Virus record (IMG/VR): IMGVR_UViG_3300036768_000091
Span: 1 to 20,561 of that record
Strand: one strand, 5' to 3'
DNA: 20,561 bases
Source of the DNA: a virus
Shown here: in pieces, positions 14,158 through 20,475 of the stretch
How the letters are laid out: each line of letters opens with the position of its first letter
Position numbering within the stretch: the first letter of the stretch is position 1
The notes under the pieces: model-generated
Database searches by the model: none
The model's input: the letters and a program-made list of their open reading frames with translations, nothing else
What the model was told of the DNA's origin: nothing
Made by a program: the position numbers and the translations under genes

Positions 14158-15504
14158 TTAACCAATAACCAAGTTTTCAACAACGCCGGACTGCGACACC
14201 ACCGGAAACTTCCTCGCCACGTAGTACCCCAAAGCGTCGCTGATGTGCGTAAGCTTGCGATCTGCGGCCTTGTCGATCTCGCCAGAGCCGCCCTGCAGTA
14301 CGCGCACGCCCTCCAGGTCTTTGACCACGTGCGGAGCCTTCTTGGGATCGACCATGAGACGGATAACACCGTCGGCGGACTTCAACCGCGTGTTCACCGC
14401 ATTCACACGTGCGCGCTCAGCAGGGTTGCTGGCCGGCACCTGGAAGCTCAACCGCTCACCAAACACTGGACGCAGTTCCCGCTTGATCAAGTCCCAGTCA
14501 CTGCCCTGTACCTTGGCTGAACCCCTGGCGCCGCCGGTGGCATCCCCAAAGCATACCACAGGCCCTTCGTGCTGGCCGTACAGCTCTACGATCTTGCGGC
14601 ATACAGCCAACGTGTTGCTGTTCTGCGGTATGTACACCTCGCCAATCACGCCGGTACCGATCACCGGCCGATTGAGCATGAGACGCCCGGTGGCGGGGTC
14701 GCGCTCATACTGCTTGGGCAGCTGCTGCTCCTGCACGACGGCGCACACGCCTGGGTCCACGTTGAAATCAAAGCACAAGCCGATAGGCAACCGCGCATCG
14801 TAAGCCAACGGCGCGCAATGCTCCGCGTCGCTAAACGGGTAGTAGGCCCTCCCAACGAAGTTGACGAAACTCGCCTCGTACTCCTGCTGAAACACCAGCG
14901 GGTCGAGTTGGCGCTTAGCGGCTGCCACCTCAGCGGGGTCGAGAATGTCGCTGGACTTCCAAGTAAACGAAGCCCATTCAGGATCGCCGCTGTGAAGTGC
15001 GTACTGGTTGATGTCATAGTAGTGGTTGCGACCTTCCGGCACGCCGATCAACCAGCACCAGCCCTTTCGATCCGAGAGCGCAGGGCGCACATTCTCACCC
15101 CAAGCGCTGGGCTTCATGTTGGCGTATTCGTCGAGTACCCCGCCATTCCAGGGCCGGCCCTCGATGCGCTCGGGCTTGTCCAAGCCGATGACCCAGATTT
15201 CGGCCCCGTTGACCAACCGCAAACACAGATCAGTTTCGCGCGGCGCCTCGCGCAGCAGCTCCCTGGGCACCATGGCCTTGAGGTCAGCCCAATAGATGGC
15301 CTTGGCCTGGTCGCGCGTGGGGGCGCCAGCGAAAAAGCGCGGATCGTCCCAGCCCCTAGCAGTGAGCGCTTCCACTAAAAGCTTGCGCTTGGCATTTTCG
15401 GTCTTGCCGCTGCGCCGACCTGCGGGCACGACCCGAAAACGCGCAGAACTGCTCATCAAGGCCGCTTGCGTCGGGTGGTAGCGGAGCGGATACAGCCGTC
15501 TCAT
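14158..15504 (-). CDS. terL: Terminase large subunit
   Basis: A 448-residue protein starting at ATG 15504, preferred over TTG 15507. The ATPase domain shows a Walker A motif GRRSGKT at residues 29-35 and a Walker B GGVLDE at about 121-126. The nuclease domain carries three acidic sites expected of an RNase H-like fold: FDFNVDPG near 240, FGDATGGARG near 310 and HISDALGYYVA near 425. The enzyme cuts concatemeric DNA and drives it into the procapsid through the portal. It sits between the small terminase and portal genes. The start is only a few bases after the stop of a possible 35-residue ORF, consistent with coupling. All core motifs are intact. Confidence 0.93.
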   Translation of the reverse strand: MRRLYPLRYHPTQAALMSSSARFRVVPAGRRSGKTENAKRKLLVEALTARGWDDPRFFAGAPTRDQAKAIYWADLKAMVPRELLREAPRETDLCLRLVNGAEIWVIGLDKPERIEGRPWNGGVLDEYANMKPSAWGENVRPALSDRKGWCWLIGVPEGRNHYYDINQYALHSGDPEWASFTWKSSDILDPAEVAAAKRQLDPLVFQQEYEASFVNFVGRAYYPFSDAEHCAPLAYDARLPIGLCFDFNVDPGVCAVVQEQQLPKQYERDPATGRLMLNRPVIGTGVIGEVYIPQNSNTLAVCRKIVELYGQHEGPVVCFGDATGGARGSAKVQGSDWDLIKRELRPVFGERLSFQVPASNPAERARVNAVNTRLKSADGVIRLMVDPKKAPHVVKDLEGVRVLQGGSGEIDKAADRKLTHISDALGYYVARKFPVVSQSGVVENLVIG

Positions 15505-15508
15505 CAAA

Positions 15509-15616
15509 TCAACCGCTTGACAAATTTACGCCAAGGTCTTTTGCCCGACGTACTGCGGCGTTGGTTGTAGCCCAACCCGCAAACAAAAACTCGGTATCTC
15601 CTTTGCGCGACTTCAC
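15509..15616 (-). CDS. Possible 35-residue ORF between the terminase subunits
   Basis: GTG 15616 overlaps the small terminase stop as GTGA, an AAGGCGGG-like site lies just upstream, and the ORF ends at TGA 15511-15509, five bases before the large terminase ATG. It thus fills the inter-gene gap exactly. The peptide begins MKSRKGDTEFLFAGW and ends DLGVNLSSG; it has a basic start, a short hydrophobic and aromatic patch and a polar helix-like second half. The frame differs from both terminase genes. I know no family for it. It could be a true micro-protein, a coupling peptide that carries ribosomes to terL, or chance. The two tight junctions make chance less likely but do not exclude it. Confidence 0.45.
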   Translation of the reverse strand: MKSRKGDTEFLFAGWATTNAAVRRAKDLGVNLSSG

Positions 15617-16230
15617 AACCCGCCTTGTTCATCGGGCTTCGTAGTGGCCAGCGCTGCTGCCACTGCATCCTGAATAACCTTGGCAGCCGCGCTGGGGTCT
15701 TGCGGTGTATCGTCATGTTTGTCCTTCCAATCCTTGCGCCGACGATTCTTGAGCCAAATGAAGGCCGCCGCGACATCAGGCGGCAGCCTCTTGCGCACAG
15801 TCACAAGGCTGACTTCTCCACGGCCGGTAGCGACAGCAACCTGCTCATCGTACTCATAGCCAACAGCGCGAGCATACAACGACCCCGCAACTTTGGCGTC
15901 AGCTCCTTCGCGCCCTTCTTTTACCGCGGACACAAACGGAGCAACTTCGTCTGGGTTCTTTACCCTGCCCGCCAACCAATCTCCGATTGTTGAACCTGAC
16001 AAATTGAAATGCCGCCCCAATTCGTCGTTGGACAATCCAAGCAAACAAAGATTGGTGACATACTCAAGCTGTATCTTGGTCCAACGTGGAGGGCGCCCCG
16101 TGCGCTTCACGGTTTCGCCAACTTCGGCGTCGGCGGGGGCTGGCGTAATCGGCAATTCAGGACCGCCACGATTGACCACCACGTTCTTGCGCTTGGGAAT
16201 TTTCTTTGCAGGGGCTCGCTTTGTTACCAA
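15613..16230 (-). CDS. terS: Terminase small subunit
   Basis: A 205-residue DNA-binding protein if it starts at TTG 16230, which has GGAG 7 nt upstream; ATG 16266 in the same frame has no good site, adds a Cys-containing N-terminus and falls inside an inverted repeat, so I prefer TTG. A basic N-terminus (TKRAPAKKIPKRKN) leads to a helix-turn-helix at about residues 60-95 (NLCLLGLSNDELGRHFNLSG, then STIGDWL). The second half has ADAKVAGSLYARAVGYEYDE and RLPPDVAAAFIWLKNRRRKDWKD, common in terminase small subunits. The protein recognises the packaging site and hands DNA to the large subunit. It is the first gene of the leftward operon. Confidence 0.86.
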   Translation of the reverse strand: MVTKRAPAKKIPKRKNVVVNRGGPELPITPAPADAEVGETVKRTGRPPRWTKIQLEYVTNLCLLGLSNDELGRHFNLSGSTIGDWLAGRVKNPDEVAPFVSAVKEGREGADAKVAGSLYARAVGYEYDEQVAVATGRGEVSLVTVRKRLPPDVAAAFIWLKNRRRKDWKDKHDDTPQDPSAAAKVIQDAVAAALATTKPDEQGGL

Positions 16231-16257
16231 GGTATTGCTCCAACAGTTAGTAAGTGT

Positions 16258-16372
16258 GCAGACCATTGAAGGACTTACGGCTGACGCACTGATTAGCGTT
16301 GCGCTGGTCTGCCGCCCTTCGCACTCTTGGCACCAACCACCGAATGCCTAGTGGCGGAGTCACGCTGGTGCC
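16258..16372 (-). other. Two long-range inverted repeats in the terminase operon leader
   Basis: The first repeat pairs GCAGACCA (16258-16265) with TGGTCTGC (16305-16312), a perfect 8 bp across 39 nt. The second pairs GGCACCA (16329-16335) with TGGTGCC (16366-16372), a perfect 7 bp across 30 nt. Each encloses a smaller stem (ACGC/GCGT and CCAC/GTGG). They lie between the predicted TATAAG promoter and the small terminase start, so in the leftward RNA they would form two consecutive stem-loops. They could instead act as DNA, for example as a packaging site near terS. The role is unknown. Confidence 0.55.
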
Positions 16373-16389
16373 TACGTTGGCCTACACCC

Positions 16390-16419
16390 CTTATACCCGC
16401 GCCGCACAACTGGCGGCAA
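16390..16419 (-). promoter_or_regulatory. Putative late promoter for the terminase operon
   Basis: On the minus strand TTGCCG (16419-16414) and TATAAG (16395-16390) are separated by 18 bp. The -10 is the same as in the scaffold/coat and tail tube promoters and is preceded by a similar GC-rich spacer end. The -35 is weaker, matching consensus at three positions. The predicted start is near 16383, giving a structured leader of about 150 nt before the small terminase gene. Confidence 0.5.
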
Positions 16420-16790
16420 TCACAAACGGCAGCCCGGTGGCGGTAAACAACACGTTTATCAACAACTCTGCCGCTAGCGCAGCCGTTACACACTCCGCGA
16501 GTAGTTTACACCACGAGTTCCCTAGTTCCTCTTTTTTCCACTTTACCTTTTATTAGGAAAAAGTTGTTATATATACAAGAGAAAAGAAGAATAAAAGAGT
16601 AGGGCACGTTTCCGAGAAACCGAGAACCGTTGTTTTGTTGTGGCCCCCGTTGATGAAGCCCTCCACATTTGACAGACCACCGTCCTGTAATTTACACATC
16701 TATCTGCAAATTCAATCAGCAAACCAGCATCACAAATTGCACGACTTTATACATAGCTATACTTAAACACTTCCCGTAGGAAAGCGACCT
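16420..16790. promoter_or_regulatory. Divergent control region, AT-rich, no convincing gene
   Basis: This stretch separates leftward late genes from rightward early genes. From about 16500 it is clearly richer in A and T than the rest, with a purine-rich run at 16579-16600 and an alternating TA run near 16569-16575. A 13-bp palindrome GTTTC-CGA-GAAAC lies at 16608-16620, followed by a second CGAGAA copy. For rightward transcription I see TTGACA at 16669-16674 without a good -10, and TATACT at 16758-16763 with only a weak TTGCAC 15 bp upstream. Either could serve the gene at 16791. A phage operator or replication origin could lie here, but nothing decisive is visible. Confidence 0.5.
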
Positions 16791-17264
16791 ATGACGAACA
16801 AATTGATGAAGATGCTGTTTCCTCAGCTCTCAGATACCATGTCAAAAGAGCGCGCGGAAGTGTTTTTGAACGTGCTCGGCGCCGTGTTTGAAGTGCGCCA
16901 GAAGGGGCAGACCACGCAGTTGTTTTGGTTGGAAACCATGCCGGGTAGATACCGTCAGGCGGGGCGCGAAATCTCTGGCGACCAAGTCTGCGTATTCGGC
17001 CAGACGTTGCTGCGCACGCACGTGATCTGGGCGGTCCTAACCGGTGTCTTAGTCAGGCCGTCGGACGTACTTCAGACGCGCCCGTTGTTTAATGGCGATA
17101 AGGTGGACCCGTTGAATGCCGCCACTTGGCGCCTGTTTACCGGGGCCGCCGCCGCCAAGTTCAAGACGGCGCGGACGCCCCGCGCAGCCATGCGCTTACC
17201 GTATATCAATTACAAGGGTGAGCGAAAGGTAGCCGGCCGCCACCTGCATATTGCGGACTGCTGA
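16791..17264 (+). CDS. First rightward gene, unknown function
   Basis: A 157-residue basic protein starting MTNKLMKMLFPQLSDTMSKE, with AGGAAAG 6 nt before the ATG. It has a helical N-terminus (RAEVFLNVLGAVFEVRQKG), a short beta region (TTQLFWLETMPGRY), a polar middle with VDPLNAATWRLFTGAAAAKF, and a strongly basic C-terminal third (RTPRAAMRLPYINYKGERK). I recognise no family. As the first gene of the rightward cluster, immediately before the primase/helicase and its leader, it may be an early regulatory or DNA-binding protein, but there is no clear helix-turn-helix. Good codon continuity and ribosome binding site support it as a real gene. Confidence 0.72.
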   Translation: MTNKLMKMLFPQLSDTMSKERAEVFLNVLGAVFEVRQKGQTTQLFWLETMPGRYRQAGREISGDQVCVFGQTLLRTHVIWAVLTGVLVRPSDVLQTRPLFNGDKVDPLNAATWRLFTGAAAAKFKTARTPRAAMRLPYINYKGERKVAGRHLHIADC

Positions 17265-17266
17265 AC

Positions 17267-17296
17267 TAGACCATGACCGGGCTGCCCGTCTATAAT
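17267..17296 (+). promoter_or_regulatory. Putative promoter for the primase/helicase gene
   Basis: A perfect TATAAT (17291-17296) has TAGACC (17267-17272) 18 bp upstream, matching the -35 consensus at four positions. The spacer contains an 11-bp perfect palindrome CGGGC-T-GCCCG at 17278-17288, which could be an operator. The predicted start at about 17303 begins the structured leader RNA. The promoter lies right after the stop of the preceding gene. Confidence 0.6.
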
Positions 17297-17302
17297 GCGT
17301 CC

Positions 17303-17469
17303 CGTCGCGGGATTCCGCCTCCAGCCTTCTCAGTGCGTTGCGGCACCGGCGCCACGCACCTGTCTTCGTCGGCTCCAGTGTGTGGCCGAGTAGGCAAGGC
17401 CAACCCCGCGACACCTTACACGCAGATGAGGGCGCGCAACACCTTCATCCTTGCAGGAGCCGACCAAGA
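17303..17469 (+). ncRNA. Structured leader RNA before the primase/helicase gene, P4 immunity-like arrangement
   Basis: This 167-nt untranslated stretch holds two pairs of complementary segments. GTCGCGGG (17304-17311) pairs with CCCGCGAC (17405-17412), and GTCGGCTCC (17368-17376) pairs with GGAGCCGAC (17456-17464). The second pair covers the AGGAG ribosome binding site of the primase/helicase gene. The order A-B-A'-B' means the two helices cross, so they would form a pseudoknot or compete. Local hairpins also occur: GTGCG/CGCAC (17333-17359) and TGGCC/GGCCA (17383-17402). Phage P4 controls its primase gene through a leader with complementary segments and a small CI RNA; similarity to that design is inference. 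A 66-codon frame crosses the region but lacks a ribosome binding site. Confidence 0.5.
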
Positions 17470-19548
17470 ATGAGCACAACCCCGCGCAAGAAGGCAGCCG
17501 CCACGGCAGCCGCCGGTCTCACCGAAGCTGAGGTGCGCGAACGCATGCTTGTCAAGCTCCAGTCATCTGGGCTCACGGCGAAGGATGCGGTGGCTATGAG
17601 GTTAGTGCCGCTCACTAAAGCCGGCGCGGCTAAGCTCAAGCTGCCTAGCGTCAACGAGTGCTTCGTTATCCCCTACTTCGACTTGAAGGGCCGACCCACC
17701 AAGTTCTGGCGCGCACGATTCGTCGTGGATACGCGCAAGGGCTTCGACGTTTTAGCCGGCCGCAAGGCGCTGCGATACGTCCAGCCGGCAAACTCAGTCA
17801 CCGAAGCCTATTTACCGCCGTTGGGTGTAGATTGGACCGCCATCGCGCGCAACGCCGACGAACCGTTAGTGATTACCGAAGGTGAGCTGAAAGCGGCGTG
17901 CGCAGTACGTCACGGATTTCGCACTATCGGCCTTGGTGGTGTTTGGTCATTCCAAAGCACTAAGCACAATACCGCGTTGCTGCCTATTTTTCATGAGTTC
18001 GCGCTGTCTGGCCGTATGGTGTACATATGCTTCGACAGCGATGCGGCTACTAACCCCAACGTGGTGGCGGCCGAGCGCCGACTGGCCGAGCGCTTGTTAG
18101 AGTGCGGGGCCGTAGTCCACGTTGTTAGGCTCAAGCCTGGCAAGTCTGGTCAGAAGATGGGCCTAGACGATTTCATCGTGGAGTATGGCCCCGGAGATTT
18201 CCAAACGTTGCTGGACACCGCCCAGGAATACGAAGGCTCCGAAGTGCTGCATGAGCTAAACGAGTGCGTTGTCTACGTGCGCAACCCCGGTTTAGTATGG
18301 GACCACCGTCTGGGCACCCGCATGTCGCCTAGCGGCTTCGTCCAACATCATTACAGCGACTGGGTGTACACTGAGCGAGTCAAAGGCGCAAAATCTGATC
18401 GTTTGGTAGAAGTGCGCGCGGCAGAAAAGTGGCTCAAGTGGCCTGCTCGCGCCGCAGTAGACGGCCTGTCCTTTGCCCCTGGCCAAGATCGTATTACTCA
18501 AGACAACAAGCTCAACCTTTGGACCGGCTGGGGAGTGCCCGACGGCCCTATGGAGGGTGACGTCAGTCCGTGGCACCACCTGCTAGATCATTTGTTCCAG
18601 GATGAGCACGAAGCGCGTCAATGGTTTGAACGTTGGTGCGCGTACCCGCTCCAATATCCAGGCGCCAAGATGGCTACGGCTGCAGTATTGTGGGGGGTGG
18701 TTCACGGCAGCGGCAAGACCCTTGTCGGCCATACGCTCATGCGCATCTACGGCAAGCACGCTACCGAGATCAATGATGACGCACTCGATGATGAGCGGCG
18801 TGAGTGGGCTGAGAATATGCAGTTCGTGCTCGCCGATGACATCACGGCGCGTGGCGATCGTCGGTTTATGCGACGGCTCATGACCATGATTACGCAGAAG
18901 CTGCTGCGACTCAATCCTAAATACGTGCCCAGCTACACCGTCGAGGACGTCATCAATTACTACTTCACATCTAACGAGCCCGACGCTATCTACATGGATG
19001 ACCAGGATCGTAGATTTTTTGTACACGAAGTGCGGGCGGGCAAGTACAAAGACTACAAGGACTATGTCGCTTGGCGGGACAGCGTGAGCGGCATTGCGGC
19101 GTTGTGGTACTATCTATTGCACTTAGACCTGGGCGACTTCGACCCGCAGGCGCCAGCGCCGATGACCACCGCGAAGTCCACCATGATCGAGCTGGGCAAG
19201 AGTGAACTGGGTGCTTGGGTGCGTGAACTGCGCGATAATGCTGACGCAGTTCTCGACAAGTACAAGTTGCAGGGCGATCTGTTTAGCGCCCAGGAGCTGT
19301 ATGCCTTGTATGATAGTGCAGGCGACAAGCGGGCTTCGGTCAACGCCCTGGCACGTGAGTTAAAGCGGGCGGGGCTTCCGACTGCAGGTGGCCCGGATTC
19401 CAAGATCAAACGCCCTGACGGGTCCACGTTGCGTGTATACGCTGTGCGCAATATCGACAAGTGGTTGAAAGCCTCATGGAAAGAAGCGTGCGAGCATTAC
19501 GCTCACACGCACCCCCAGCTGATCAAGCGGTCAGGTGGGAAGTTCTGA
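17470..19548 (+). CDS. Bifunctional primase/helicase, TOPRIM-like plus SF3-like ATPase
   Basis: A 692-residue replication protein. ATG 17470 is chosen because AGGAG lies 10 nt upstream, although the frame is open further back. The N-terminal half resembles DUF3854/TOPRIM-like primase domains: ITEGELKAA with E137, and an FDSDA motif at 188-192. The C-terminal half resembles DUF5906/P4 alpha-type helicases: Walker A VVHGSGKT at 410-417, Walker B LADD with D456-D457, and a sensor asparagine in TSNEPDA at about N502, followed by DRRFFVHEV. A winged-helix-like tail ends the protein. No zinc-binding primase motif is seen at the N-terminus. It probably opens and primes phage DNA. Its expression may be controlled by the leader before it. 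Confidence 0.85.
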   Translation: MSTTPRKKAAATAAAGLTEAEVRERMLVKLQSSGLTAKDAVAMRLVPLTKAGAAKLKLPSVNECFVIPYFDLKGRPTKFWRARFVVDTRKGFDVLAGRKALRYVQPANSVTEAYLPPLGVDWTAIARNADEPLVITEGELKAACAVRHGFRTIGLGGVWSFQSTKHNTALLPIFHEFALSGRMVYICFDSDAATNPNVVAAERRLAERLLECGAVVHVVRLKPGKSGQKMGLDDFIVEYGPGDFQTLLDTAQEYEGSEVLHELNECVVYVRNPGLVWDHRLGTRMSPSGFVQHHYSDWVYTERVKGAKSDRLVEVRAAEKWLKWPARAAVDGLSFAPGQDRITQDNKLNLWTGWGVPDGPMEGDVSPWHHLLDHLFQDEHEARQWFERWCAYPLQYPGAKMATAAVLWGVVHGSGKTLVGHTLMRIYGKHATEINDDALDDERREWAENMQFVLADDITARGDRRFMRRLMTMITQKLLRLNPKYVPSYTVEDVINYYFTSNEPDAIYMDDQDRRFFVHEVRAGKYKDYKDYVAWRDSVSGIAALWYYLLHLDLGDFDPQAPAPMTTAKSTMIELGKSELGAWVRELRDNADAVLDKYKLQGDLFSAQELYALYDSAGDKRASVNALARELKRAGLPTAGGPDSKIKRPDGSTLRVYAVRNIDKWLKASWKEACEHYAHTHPQLIKRSGGKF

Positions 19549-19582
19549 GCTGTAACGATGACTAGGAGCTGACGATGACTAG
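19547..19582 (+). repeat. Tandem duplication at the primase stop / next gene start
   Basis: GAGCTGTAACGATGACTAG (19547-19565) is followed directly by GAGCTGACGATGACTAG (19566-19582), identical except for a 2-nt insertion. The first copy starts inside the primase stop codon and the second holds the start codon of the next gene. Both copies contain ATG ACT AG; the first gives only a four-codon ORF. The duplication also creates the AGGAG used by the second start, at the junction of the copies. Confidence 0.7.
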
Positions 19583-20027
19583 CAAACTTTCTCTGCCGCA
19601 TCTTGGGACGGCTAATCGCTTGTTGGCTGATTTGCAAGCGCTGGGCTATGACTTGACGATACGCGGCGGTGATCCGACGGGCGACGCGGCCACTATTTGT
19701 GTCTGCCTGGGGCAAGTTTCCTTGGCGGCTAAATCTCAGCCGACCGCCGATAGCGAAGAAGTTGTGCGGCGGAAGGCCAGCGGTCTTTTGATGGAGGCGG
19801 AGAAGCGCCGCCGAGAAGGCCCGACTGTATCGGTTGCACCTATCGCTGGGGTTATCGACTACAGTGCAGCCTCGTTGTGGCTAGGAGCCGCGATGCACCA
19901 TTTGGACGAAGCCTTGCCTAGCGGCCAGCGCGAGCGTGCAGCAGTTGCCTTGGAGTTACTAGAGCTGGGCGCGCGTCATCTGCGTATTTGGATGGACCGC
20001 AAGGGTTTCACCAAGGCGCAACCGTGA
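19575..20027 (+). CDS. Unknown protein downstream of the primase/helicase
   Basis: A 150-residue protein starting MTSKLSLPHLGTANRLLADLQ, with AGGAG 6 nt before the ATG. The first 45 residues look like a small alpha/beta unit (LGYDLTIRGGDPTGDAATICVCLG), then a charged linker (SEEVVRRKASGLLMEAEKRRREG), then a helical domain (SAASLWLGAAMHHLDEALPSG, later AAVALELLELGARHLRIWMDR). No family is recognised and no metal or nucleotide motif is seen. It is transcribed with the primase/helicase and the DnaJ-like gene, so a role in replication or early takeover is possible but unproven. Confidence 0.72.
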   Translation: MTSKLSLPHLGTANRLLADLQALGYDLTIRGGDPTGDAATICVCLGQVSLAAKSQPTADSEEVVRRKASGLLMEAEKRRREGPTVSVAPIAGVIDYSAASLWLGAAMHHLDEALPSGQRERAAVALELLELGARHLRIWMDRKGFTKAQP

Positions 20028-20028
20028 G

Positions 20029-20044
20029 CGCCAACGTGTTGGCG
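20029..20044 (+). other. Hairpin just after the 150-residue gene
   Basis: CGCCAA (20029-20034) and TTGGCG (20039-20044) form a perfect 6-bp stem with a 4-nt loop two bases after the stop codon. There is no U run, so it is not a convincing terminator; it may stabilise or space the mRNA between two co-transcribed genes. Confidence 0.4.
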
Positions 20045-20085
20045 ACTCGCGCCGCAGTGCCAGTTCATCGTGAGGAGTTGTAGCA

Positions 20086-20475
20086 ATGCGGAATAGCTGT
20101 CTAACCGGCAAGTCCAAAGCGCACATCGTCCAGCGCGCGACTGCGGTGCTGACGGCGCGGACTCATTATGAGGCGCTGGGGGTGCCGGTCACCGCCAGCC
20201 GGGACACGATCAAGTCGGCGCACAGAGAGCTAGCTGGGTTGTTTCACCCGGATCGCTGCGTACTAGACGCCGCCCATGACGTGATGAGTCGTGTCAACCA
20301 AGCCTATGCCTGTCTCAGCGACAAAGAGTCAAAGCGCTTGTACGACACGATTAACAAGATCCAGCGTCGGACTTGCGACGCCTGCGGTGGGAAAGGTTAT
20401 CGGTTCAAGCAACAGGGCTTCGGCAAAAGGCTCAGGACGCCTTGTGATAACTGCGGTGGGAGTGGTCAATGCTGA
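20086..20475 (+). CDS. Miniature DnaJ-like co-chaperone with one pair of zinc-finger repeats
   Basis: A 129-residue protein with GAGGAG 8 nt before the ATG. Residues 26-90 form a J domain: HYEALGV, a helix with TIKSAHRELAGLFHPD, the invariant HPD at 54-56, and VNQAYACLSDKESKRLYD. Two CxxCxGxG repeats follow, C97-C100 (CDACGGKG) and C120-C123 (CDNCGGSG), enough to bind one zinc ion. Full DnaJ has four such repeats and large C-terminal substrate domains, both absent here. J domains stimulate host DnaK. Next to a primase/helicase, a role in loading or remodelling replication proteins, as host DnaJ does for lambda, is plausible. A role in virion assembly cannot be excluded. Confidence 0.85.
   Translation: MRNSCLTGKSKAHIVQRATAVLTARTHYEALGVPVTASRDTIKSAHRELAGLFHPDRCVLDAAHDVMSRVNQAYACLSDKESKRLYDTINKIQRRTCDACGGKGYRFKQQGFGKRLRTPCDNCGGSGQC

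Noticed and set aside
12792-14168. A 458-codon rightward ORF opposite the portal gene
   Set aside because: It is a mirror frame of the portal gene; it is rich in Leu, Arg, His and Gln, with no domain pattern and no ribosome binding site context.
15504-15776. A 90-codon leftward ORF overlapping terS and ending at the terL start
   Set aside because: Most of it is an out-of-frame reading of terS with Arg- and Trp-rich composition. The 35-codon ORF in the third frame has better junctions.
16247-16363. A 38-codon GTG ORF ending just before the terS ribosome binding site
   Set aside because: There is no convincing ribosome binding site and it lies entirely across the two inverted repeats. A leader peptide is possible but unsupported.
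16329-16372. Possible tRNA-like structure from the 7-bp GGCACCA/TGGTGCC stem
   Set aside because: The enclosed 30 nt are too short and lack anticodon, D and T arm patterns.
16396-16545. A leftward open frame with a hydrophobic, membrane-like stretch (AALAAELLINVLFTATGLPF)
   Set aside because: The frame has no ATG, GTG or TTG near its beginning and no ribosome binding site, and it overlaps the predicted terminase promoter. The hydrophobic run may be chance.
16299-16556. An 85-codon rightward ORF in the divergent region
   Set aside because: It is antisense to the terminase promoter and leader, has no ribosome binding site, and its end runs into low-complexity AT-rich sequence.
17273-17473. 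A 66-codon rightward ORF that crosses the primase leader and ends with an ATGA overlap at the primase start
   Set aside because: It has no ribosome binding site, it contains the TATAAT promoter hexamer, and its composition follows the paired RNA segments. I judge it a by-product of the leader.
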